From contig UQPP01000058.1 in NCBI GenBank assembly GCA_900543025.1, forward strand, positions 1-7,609: DNA of 7,609 nucleotides, read 5' to 3'. Positions 1 to 4,632 of the stretch are shown piece after piece (the first letter of the stretch is position 1; each line of letters begins with the position of its first letter). This DNA comes from an uncultured Collinsella sp. (GTDB lineage Bacteria; Actinomycetota; Coriobacteriia; Coriobacteriales; Coriobacteriaceae). Under the pieces are notes generated by a model. It made no database searches, was not told the origin of the DNA, and saw nothing but the letters and a program-made list of their open reading frames with translations. The translations under genes were made by a program, and so were the position numbers.

Positions 1-216
1 ATGGCTATGGCCAACCCGGGTGCCATCTTCCTGCACTGCCTGCCCAGCTTCCACGACACCAACACCACGATTGGCGCCGAGAAGTGCGAGCAGTTCGGCA
101 TCACCGAGCAGGAGGTCACCGACGAGGTCTTCGAGAGCCCCGCTTCCAAGGTCTTCGACGAGGCCGAGAACCGCATGCACACCATCAAGGCCGTCATGTA
201 CGCCACGCTCAAGTAA
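1..216 (+). CDS. arcB: Ornithine carbamoyltransferase, C-terminal 71 residues (5' end outside window)
   Basis: This is the C-terminal end of an ornithine carbamoyltransferase, a cytosolic enzyme that interconverts ornithine plus carbamoyl phosphate with citrulline plus phosphate. The reading frame is open from the first base, so the ATG at 1 is an internal Met and the start lies upstream. Visible family signatures are HCLP at residues 12-15 (its Cys belongs to the ornithine site), the following FHD, and the C-terminal block VFDEAENRMHTIKAVM at about 51-66, whose Arg also contributes to substrate binding. The C-terminus is intact and ends at TAA 214-216. Lying 147 bp ahead of a YfcC-type transporter, it more likely serves the catabolic arginine deiminase pathway (arcB) than biosynthesis (argF). 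The sequence alone cannot separate these, so the family call is firm and the symbol is inferred from context. Confidence 0.93.
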   Translation: MAMANPGAIFLHCLPSFHDTNTTIGAEKCEQFGITEQEVTDEVFESPASKVFDEAENRMHTIKAVMYATLK

Positions 217-231
217 GTGCATCTAGCATCT

Positions 232-270
232 CGCTCGGGGTGTATTGTTGAACACCCCGAGCGGCTTTAT
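232..270 (+). terminator. Terminator hairpin after the ornithine carbamoyltransferase gene
   Basis: A perfect 12-bp stem pairs 232-243 (CGCTCGGGGTGT) with 252-263 around an 8-nt loop. A short, imperfect T-rich tail (GCTTTAT) follows. It starts 16 bp after the stop codon. The weak T-tract may allow partial read-through into the transporter gene, because no clear promoter is visible between 271 and 363. Confidence 0.75.
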
Positions 271-346
271 CTGGTAAAAATCTCGCATCGAGCGGCAGGC
301 ACGGCACGGAAGAGCCGCTTCGGGCAAGATCAGTAAATGATTTATG

Positions 347-354
347 AAGGGGGG
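347..354 (+). promoter_or_regulatory. Shine-Dalgarno site that sets the transporter start at 364
   Basis: The purine run AAGGGGGG lies 9 nt before ATG 364. It is inside the reading frame if ATG 337 is used, and it touches ATG 355. Only ATG 364 therefore has normal spacing. Confidence 0.6.
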
Positions 355-363
355 ATGAGAACT

Positions 364-1842
364 ATGACTGAGACCGCTAAGAAAAAGCGCGGTATGCCTT
401 CATCGTTCACCATTCTTCTTGCTCTGCTGGCAATTGTTGCAGTAGTTACCGTTATCGTCTCCGGCACGTCCGGCGGCGCGGTTACTGCCGCCCGTCTGAG
501 CGATTTCTGCACCGCCCCGATTAAGGGCTTCGCTGACGCTCTGCCCGTCTGCCTCTTCGTTATGATCCTGGGCGGCTTCCTCGGCATGATGACCGAGACC
601 GGCGCCCTGGACAACGGCATTGCCGTTCTGGTGCAGAAGCTTAAGGGCAACGAGATCATGCTCATTCCCGTGCTGATGCTCATCTTCTCCCTCGGTGGTA
701 CCACCTATGGTATGTGCGAGGAGACCGTTCCCTTCTACGCCCTGCTTGCCGCTACCATGATGGCCGCTGGCTTCGACCCGATGGTCGGTGCCGCCACCGT
801 CCTGCTCGGCGCTGGCTGCGGCTGCCTGGGCTCCACGGTTAACCCGTTCGCCGTCGGCGCTGCCGTCGACGCTCTGACCGGCGTTGGCATTGAGGTCAAC
901 CAGTCCATCATCATCGGCCTCGGTGCCGTCCTGTGGATTGTTACCACTGCCATGTCCATCTTCTTCGTCATGAGCTATGCCAAGAAGGTCAAGGCTGACA
1001 AGGGTTCCACCATCCTGTCGATGCAGGAGCTCAAGGACGCCGAAGAGGCTCACGGCAAGGCTGCTTCCGAGGTTCACAATGAGGTCAAGCTCACCGGTCG
1101 CCAGAAGGGTGTTCTGATCGCCTTTGCCTTCACCTTCGTCGTCATGATCGTCGGCTTCATTCCGCTGGCCGACCTCAACGAGGGCGTCGCCAACTTCTTC
1201 GACGCTGGCGCTGTCTACGACGCCGACGGTAACGCCGTCGTCCAGGGCTGGTCTGCCCTGATCACCGGCCTGCCCATTGGCCAGTGGTACTTCGACGAGG
1301 CTTCCACCTGGTTCTTCCTCATGGCCGTCCTGATCGGTATCATCGGTGGCCTGTCCGAGAAGCAGATCGTCAACACCTTCATCACCGGCGCTGCCGACAT
1401 GATGTCCGTTGTTCTCGTCATCGCCCTCGCCCGCGGTATCTCCGTCCTCATGGCTAACACCGGCCTCGACGTCTACGTCCTCGACGCTGCCGCCAATGCT
1501 TTGGCTGGCCTGTCCGGCGTGATCTTCGCTCCCATGAGCTTCCTGGTCTACTTCGGCCTGTCCTTCCTGATCCCCTCGACCTCTGGTATGGCCACCGTCT
1601 CCATGCCCATCATGGGACCGCTGGCTGTTAAGCTCGGCTTCTCGCCCGAGGTCATGGTCATGATCTTCTCCTCTGCTATCGGCGTTGTGAACCTGTTCAC
1701 CCCGACCTCCGGCGCCATCATGGGCGGTCTCGCCCTGGCCAAGATCGAGTGGACGACCTGGCTCAAGTTTGCCCTTAAGCTCATCGTCGCGCTCTCCGTC
1801 GTCTGCGCCATCATCCTGACCGTCGCTTGCGTGATGCTCTAA
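364..1842 (+). CDS. YfcC-family membrane antiporter, probable arginine/ornithine or basic amino-acid exchanger
   Basis: This is a 492-residue polytopic membrane protein of the YfcC (C4-dicarboxylate anaerobic carrier-like) family. It has a short basic N-terminus (KKKR at 7-9 onward) and about a dozen hydrophobic segments, for example near 15-35, 60-78, 98-112, 122-135, 140-170, 182-205, 248-268, 315-330, 345-365, 385-405 and 470-490. A charged cytoplasmic-type loop lies at about 205-248. Conserved-looking motifs are GGTTYGMCEE (111-120), NPF (160-162), ARGIS (356-360), PSTSG (404-408) and PTSG (447-450). The STSG and PTSG pair sits in re-entrant-loop-like positions. Members of this family beside arc genes in streptococci act as arginine/ornithine antiporters (ArcD). 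The neighbouring ornithine carbamoyltransferase suggests the same job here: importing arginine and exporting ornithine. The substrate is inferred. Alternative in-frame ATGs at 337 and 355 have poorer ribosome-binding spacing. Confidence 0.88.
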   Translation: MTETAKKKRGMPSSFTILLALLAIVAVVTVIVSGTSGGAVTAARLSDFCTAPIKGFADALPVCLFVMILGGFLGMMTETGALDNGIAVLVQKLKGNEIMLIPVLMLIFSLGGTTYGMCEETVPFYALLAATMMAAGFDPMVGAATVLLGAGCGCLGSTVNPFAVGAAVDALTGVGIEVNQSIIIGLGAVLWIVTTAMSIFFVMSYAKKVKADKGSTILSMQELKDAEEAHGKAASEVHNEVKLTGRQKGVLIAFAFTFVVMIVGFIPLADLNEGVANFFDAGAVYDADGNAVVQGWSALITGLPIGQWYFDEASTWFFLMAVLIGIIGGLSEKQIVNTFITGAADMMSVVLVIALARGISVLMANTGLDVYVLDAAANALAGLSGVIFAPMSFLVYFGLSFLIPSTSGMATVSMPIMGPLAVKLGFSPEVMVMIFSSAIGVVNLFTPTSGAIMGGLALAKIEWTTWLKFALKLIVALSVVCAIILTVACVML

Positions 1843-1930
1843 GTACCCAACGGGTACCCCACGGAAACCTTGACGATCCTGTAAAGGATCACCTGGTCAT
1901 CGTCTGTCCGGTGGGGTCAACCCACCGGTA
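1843..1930 (+). other. Structured 3' region with mutually exclusive RNA stems
   Basis: Several stems can form directly after the transporter stop codon. GTACCC 1843-1848 pairs with 1852-1857. A long-range stem joins 1856-1865 (ACCCCACGGA) to 1907-1917 with one bulged G. Inside it, 1872-1877 (GACGAT) pairs with 1899-1904, and CCT/AGG closes a GTAA tetraloop at 1881-1884. A competing hairpin pairs 1908-1915 (CCGGTGGG) with 1921-1928. It uses the same GTGGGG bases as the long-range stem, so both cannot form together. I recognise no named RNA family. It could be a 3'-UTR element, an sRNA or an attenuator-like switch, or simply a compound terminator. Confidence 0.4.
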
Positions 1931-1944
1931 GACTCCTACCTTTA

Positions 1945-1980
1945 GCCCCCTCCCGTTCCGTGCGCGGGAGGGGGCGCTCT
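1945..1980 (+). terminator. GC-rich terminator-like hairpin
   Basis: An 11-bp perfect stem pairs GCCCCCTCCCG (1945-1955) with 1965-1975 around a 9-nt loop. The tail GCTCTCATG is poor in T, so it is a strong hairpin but a weak classical intrinsic terminator. It is probably the end of the transporter transcript. Confidence 0.6.
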
Positions 1981-1983
1981 CAT

Positions 1984-2010
1984 GTTGCGCGGTTCTACGA
2001 ACCGCGCAAC
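1984..2010. repeat. Perfect 12-bp inverted repeat with 3-nt loop
   Basis: GTTGCGCGGTTC (1984-1995) pairs exactly with GAACCGCGCAAC (1999-2010) around TAC. No T-tract follows, so it is not an ordinary intrinsic terminator. It could be a REP-like palindrome, an operator, or part of the hairpin cluster that ends at 2093. Confidence 0.6.
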
Positions 2011-2052
2011 CAGTCGACGCTGCGCACCGCCCAGAACGACAATTTGTCATTC

Positions 2053-2094
2053 AAAAGGCAAGGCATGACCAGAAGGTCTATGCCTTGCCTTTTT
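2053..2094. terminator. Strong bidirectional rho-independent terminator
   Basis: A 14-bp perfect stem pairs AAAAGGCAAGGCAT (2053-2066) with 2080-2093. GACC/GGTC (2067-2070 with 2075-2078) extends it around an AGAA loop, with one bulged T at 2079. The + strand has a T-run at 2090-2094, and the A-run at 2053-2056 supplies the T-run on the - strand. This is the best terminator between the transporter and the UPF0371 gene. Confidence 0.85.
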
Positions 2095-2144
2095 CATGCC
2101 AACTTGTACGTCCTGGACGTCGCTCGCTGACTTATGCTCAACCT

Positions 2145-2264
2145 GCGACGTTCCCCTTATTGGTGCAGGGGGCTGCTTATTCGCTCTGGTGCCCGTTCGC
2201 TGTCCGTTCTCTGCCCGCGACGTTTCTGTTGTTGGTGCAAAGGGGTCAGGTTACTTTGCGCCAA
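2145..2264. repeat. Imperfect 72-bp-spaced direct repeat with a REP/RAYT-like palindrome
   Basis: Two related units begin at 2145 and 2217. Each has GCGACGTT, seven variable bases, TTGGTGCA and then a G-run. A further TTGGTGC lies at 2292. The second unit leads into an inverted repeat: TTGGTGCAAAG (2232-2242) pairs with CTTTGCGCCAA (2254-2264), with one G-T wobble and an 11-nt loop GGGTCAGGTTA. The core AAAGGGGTCAGGTTACTTT resembles palindromes associated with REP-type (RAYT/TnpA-REP) transposases. That resemblance is from memory. No transposase gene is present. The open frames across this block (for example 2085-2357) look like chance reading of repeat DNA. Confidence 0.5.
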
Positions 2265-2336
2265 AAGGGGAAGTTGCGGTGGCGTGTTTGGTTGGTGCCT
2301 GTTGATGGTCTGGGTATCGGGGAGGGCGGGCTCCGT

Positions 2337-2342
2337 TATAAT
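2337..2342 (+). promoter_or_regulatory. Probable -10 box of the UPF0371 gene
   Basis: A perfect TATAAT lies 40 bp before ATG 2382, predicting a transcript start near 2349. No good -35 hexamer is found 16-18 bp upstream, so the assignment rests on the -10 alone. A start near 2349 would leave only about 9 nt before the alternative ATG 2358, which favours ATG 2382. Confidence 0.55.
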
Positions 2343-2370
2343 CGCCTAGGACATTAAATGGAAACGGGAC

Positions 2371-2375
2371 GGGAG
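2371..2375 (+). promoter_or_regulatory. Ribosome binding site that sets the UPF0371 start
   Basis: GGGAG lies 6 nt before ATG 2382. It falls inside the frame if the upstream in-frame ATG 2358 is used, and that ATG has no Shine-Dalgarno of its own. Confidence 0.6.
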
Positions 2376-2381
2376 CCACAC

Positions 2382-3863
2382 ATGCGCCAGGGTTTCGACA
2401 ACGCGAAGTATATCGAGCTGCAGGCTGCTCACATTAAGGAGCGCATCTCGCAGTTTGGCGGCAAACTGTATTTGGAGTTTGGCGGCAAGCTGTTCGATGA
2501 TTATCATGCCAGCCGCGTGCTGCCGGGTTTTGAGCCGGACAGCAAGTTTCGCATGCTCAAGAGCATTGCCGACGACGTCGAGGTCATCATCGCAATCAAT
2601 GCAAACCATATCGAGAAGAACAAGGCCCGTGGCGACCTGGGCATTACCTATGACGAGGACGTCTTGCGCCTGGTTGACCTGTTCCGCGGCAACGGTTTTG
2701 CTGTCGCGGCCGTGGTTATCACGCAGTATGCCGGTCAGCCCGCTGCCGACGTCTTCCGCAATCGTCTGAATGCACTCGGCATTCCCGCCAAGCTGCACTA
2801 TCCCATTGAGGGCTATCCGCACGACGTCGATCTGATCGTTTCTGACGGAGGCTACGGCAAGAACGAGTTCGTCGAGACCACGCGTCCGCTCGTTGTCGTG
2901 ACGGCGCCCGGCCCTGGCTCGGGCAAGCTCGCCACCTGCCTCTCACAGCTGTATCACGAGCATAAGCACGGCACCGCCGCCGGTTATGCCAAGTTTGAGA
3001 CCTTCCCGGTCTGGAATCTTCCCCTGACGCATCCGGTCAATATTGCCTACGAGGCCGCCACGGCGGACCTCGACGATGCCAACATCATCGATTCCTTTCA
3101 CCTTGAGGCCTACAACAAGACCACGGTCAACTACAACCGCGACGTCGAGGCCTTCCCGGTGGTCCGTGCCCTGATGGAAAAGATCCTAGGCAAGAGCCCC
3201 TACCAGAGTCCCACGGACATGGGCGTCAATATGGTCGGCTTTGCCATCACCGATGACGATGCCTGCCGCGACGCTTCCAAGATGGAGATCGTCCGCCGCT
3301 ACTTTACCGCGGTCGAAAATGTGCGCCGTACCGGCGTGGGCGATGAGCAAGTCGACCGTCTCAAGATTATTATGAAGAAGGCCGGCATCGATAAGAACTA
3401 CTCACCGGCGCGCTCGGCGGCCTTAACCAGGGAGCAACTGACGGGTGGTCCCGTGGGCGCCATGGTCATGCCGGACGGTTCCGTGGTGACCGGTAAGACC
3501 TCCACGCGCCTGGGCGCCGCAAGTTCGCTCATTATGAACGCTCTCAAGCATGTTTCGGGCGTCGACCTTGAGCTTGAAGTCATCAGCGACGAGGCGATCG
3601 AGCCCATCAGCAAGCTCAAGACGCATTTCCTGGGCAGCAAAAACCCGCGCCTTCACACCGACGAGACGCTTATGGCGCTGTCGATCACCTCGGCTACGAG
3701 CGAGACGGCCGCTCGTGTCCTTTCGGGCCTGGAGCAGCTGCGCGGTTGCGATGCCTTCTTTAGCGTGATTATCTCGCCGACGGACGAGACGGTGTTGCGT
3801 AAACTGGGCATCAACGTGTGCTGCGAGCCCAAGTTTGAGCGTCGTGGTTTCTTCCATCGCTAA
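2382..3863 (+). CDS. UPF0371 / DUF1846 family protein
   Basis: This 493-residue protein is full length for the UPF0371 (DUF1846) family, found mainly in Firmicutes and Actinobacteria. Structures exist but I know of no settled biochemical function. Family-like blocks include the N-terminus MRQGFDNAKYIELQ, GGKLYLEFGGKLFDDYHASRVLPGF (about 26-50), EGYPHDVDLIVSDGGYGKNEF (143-163), the glycine-rich VTAPGPGSGKLATCLSQLYHEH (173-194) and FPVWNLPLTHPVNIAYEAATADL (208-230). GPGSGK looks like a phosphate-binding loop, which hints at a nucleotide or phosphorylated ligand. That is inference. The family N-terminus begins at ATG 2382, which has GGGAG in front; ATG 2358 would add eight unsupported residues. 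It is predicted cytosolic, with no signal peptide or membrane segment. It stands alone between terminators with its own -10 box, so neighbours give no functional clue. Confidence 0.93.
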   Translation: MRQGFDNAKYIELQAAHIKERISQFGGKLYLEFGGKLFDDYHASRVLPGFEPDSKFRMLKSIADDVEVIIAINANHIEKNKARGDLGITYDEDVLRLVDLFRGNGFAVAAVVITQYAGQPAADVFRNRLNALGIPAKLHYPIEGYPHDVDLIVSDGGYGKNEFVETTRPLVVVTAPGPGSGKLATCLSQLYHEHKHGTAAGYAKFETFPVWNLPLTHPVNIAYEAATADLDDANIIDSFHLEAYNKTTVNYNRDVEAFPVVRALMEKILGKSPYQSPTDMGVNMVGFAITDDDACRDASKMEIVRRYFTAVENVRRTGVGDEQVDRLKIIMKKAGIDKNYSPARSAALTREQLTGGPVGAMVMPDGSVVTGKTSTRLGAASSLIMNALKHVSGVDLELEVISDEAIEPISKLKTHFLGSKNPRLHTDETLMALSITSATSETAARVLSGLEQLRGCDAFFSVIISPTDETVLRKLGINVCCEPKFERRGFFHR

Positions 3864-3897
3864 GTTTGAAGTACCGCGGTAATTGCATCGCCTTTTG

Positions 3898-3930
3898 GCC
3901 GTATCGGGTTAGCGCCCGGTACGGCTTTTT
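3898..3930 (+). terminator. Rho-independent terminator of the UPF0371 gene
   Basis: An 11-bp stem pairs GCCGTATCGGG (3898-3908) with CCCGGTACGGC (3915-3925), with one wobble and a 6-nt loop. Five T follow at 3926-3930. It begins 35 bp after the stop codon. Confidence 0.9.
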
Positions 3931-3994
3931 GATCAATAAAGCGTCTATTTCGGCGAAAAATAGCCGTTTACCTGCCTAAAAACAATTTGGGCGG

Positions 3995-4002
3995 TATACA
4001 AT
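3995..4002 (+). promoter_or_regulatory. Possible -10 region of the winged-helix gene
   Basis: TATACAAT contains overlapping -10-like hexamers (TATACA, TACAAT) in an AT-rich stretch after the preceding terminator. No -35 box has good spacing; TTTACC at 3967-3972 is 22 bp from TATACA. This predicts a leader of roughly 110 nt before ATG 4120. Confidence 0.4.
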
Positions 4003-4036
4003 AATCGTAACTGTTTCATCCTTAGCGGGATGCCGC

Positions 4037-4108
4037 ATGATGGATATTACCTGCCATCGTGAGGTGTGTCGGTCGTGCACGGCGCGCTGGATGCTCGTGC
4101 TCGGTTAG
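4037..4108 (+). CDS. Possible 23-codon Cys-rich leader peptide upstream of the winged-helix gene
   Basis: A short frame opens with two ATG codons (4037, 4040) and ends with TAG at 4106-4108. It encodes MMDITCHREVCRSCTARWM followed by LVLG. The stop codon overlaps the Shine-Dalgarno of the next gene (4107-4114), as expected for translational coupling or a regulatory leader peptide. Cys6, Cys11 and Cys14 with His7 form a CHx3Cx2C pattern that could bind metal. No strong ribosome binding site precedes it, and a chance frame of this length is common, so the call is weak. Confidence 0.2.
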   Translation: MMDITCHREVCRSCTARWMLVLG

Positions 4109-4114
4109 AGGAGG
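4107..4114 (+). promoter_or_regulatory. Strong Shine-Dalgarno that sets the winged-helix start
   Basis: AGAGGAGG lies 5 nt before ATG 4120 and is the best Shine-Dalgarno in the window. It argues against the in-frame upstream GTG at 4066, which would place this site inside coding sequence. Confidence 0.75.
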
Positions 4115-4119
4115 CTGCC

Positions 4120-4455
4120 ATGGCGGGCAAGGGTCGTGCGAGTGTCAACGATATGAAGCGTGTCGAAGTGCTGGTGTTGATGGAGATTGCCCAGCAATCC
4201 GAAAGTGGCGGGACATATGGCTTCTCGCGCAAAACGCTTGCGGAGCACGTTGGGGTGTCTCCGTATCGAGCCCGCGCCGCAATTGAGCGCTTGGATTCTG
4301 ACGGTTTGATCGAGGTCGTTTCGCGTTATAGCGAGGATGGCGGCCAGCTTGCAAATGGTATTTGCCTTACCGAGCGTGGCGGGTGGTATCTGAAAGGCAT
4401 CCGCGCGGGTATGCTCGTTCGGGATATGCTCAGGGACGAGCTTGCCGATCGGTAG
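4120..4455 (+). CDS. Small winged-helix DNA-binding protein, probable transcriptional regulator
   Basis: This 111-residue cytosolic protein is essentially one winged helix-turn-helix domain. A first helix spans about 10-26 (MKRVEVLVLMEIAQQS). The helix-turn-helix follows with RKTLAEHV (37-44), the turn GVS (45-47) and recognition helix PYRARAAIERLDSDGLI (48-64). A wing-like segment, VVSRYSEDGGQLANGICLTERG, lies at about 66-87, and a short amphipathic C-terminal helix at 92-109 may serve dimerisation. The order resembles GntR/MarR-like wHTH folds, but there is no ligand-binding domain, so I do not assign a family. Target and effector are unknown. It has its own terminator and lies 177 bp ahead of pyrG, so control of pyrG is possible but unsupported. 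An upstream GTG start at 4066 would add 18 residues; the strong ribosome binding site favours 4120. Confidence 0.8.
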   Translation: MAGKGRASVNDMKRVEVLVLMEIAQQSESGGTYGFSRKTLAEHVGVSPYRARAAIERLDSDGLIEVVSRYSEDGGQLANGICLTERGGWYLKGIRAGMLVRDMLRDELADR

Positions 4456-4479
4456 CGATCTGCCGCCTAAGTTGTTGCT

Positions 4480-4511
4480 ACGCCGCTCGGGTCCCGGGCG
4501 GCGTTTTGTTT
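4480..4511 (+). terminator. Rho-independent terminator between the winged-helix gene and pyrG
   Basis: ACGCCGCTCGG (4480-4490) pairs with CCGGGCGGCGT (4494-4504), with one G-T wobble and a tight 3-nt loop. The tail is TTTTGTTT (4504-4511). It separates pyrG transcription from the upstream regulator gene. Confidence 0.88.
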
Positions 4512-4571
4512 CGAGATGGAGAAATGCAAGCACTTTGGTGAAAAATGGCGAACTGCTTCTTTCTCGAGTAT

Positions 4572-4577
4572 TACAAT
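4572..4577 (+). promoter_or_regulatory. pyrG: Probable -10 box of pyrG
   Basis: TACAAT matches the -10 consensus at five of six positions. It lies between the upstream terminator and pyrG and predicts a transcript start near 4584, in the CCC of 4583-4585. No recognisable -35 hexamer lies 16-18 bp upstream. Confidence 0.5.
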
Positions 4578-4582
4578 GAAGA

Positions 4583-4614
4583 CCCGTAAGATGTGTATGG
4601 ACAACTTCTACGGG
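4583..4614 (+). promoter_or_regulatory. pyrG leader hairpin starting at the predicted transcript start
   Basis: CCCGT (4583-4587) pairs with ACGGG (4610-4614), and AAG (4588-4590) pairs with CTT (4605-4607) across a 2-nt bulge. The 3' side ends 6 nt before the AGG ribosome binding site (4621-4623). Since the predicted start lies in the C-run forming the 5' side, the first transcribed base would decide hairpin strength. This parallels CTP-sensitive start-site selection at enterobacterial pyrC and pyrD. The parallel is inference. Confidence 0.35.
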
Positions 4615-4632
4615 AAGCGCAGGTAATTCAAT

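Larger units (their letters stand above)
1843..2381. other. 539-bp intergenic region without a convincing gene
   Basis: From the transporter stop to the UPF0371 start there is no open frame with recognisable protein character. The first half (to about 2094) is almost entirely hairpins and terminators. The second half (2095-2320) carries degenerate repeats around the TTGGTGC motif. The last ~45 bp carry the promoter and ribosome binding site of the next gene. Confidence 0.7.

Noticed and set aside
400..1077. A 225-codon - strand frame opposite the transporter
   Set aside because: His/Gly/Asp-rich, low-complexity translation typical of the antisense of a hydrophobic membrane protein gene, with no motifs.
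1984..2010. A T-arm-like GGTTC..GAACC considered as part of a tRNA
   Set aside because: The loop is only 3 nt, and no acceptor, D or anticodon arms can be placed around it.
2085..2357. Three overlapping + strand frames of 69-90 codons before the UPF0371 gene
   Set aside because: They begin in or just after a terminator, run through repeat DNA in three frames, and show no protein family. The repeated PATF-LLVQ phrase only reflects the DNA repeat.
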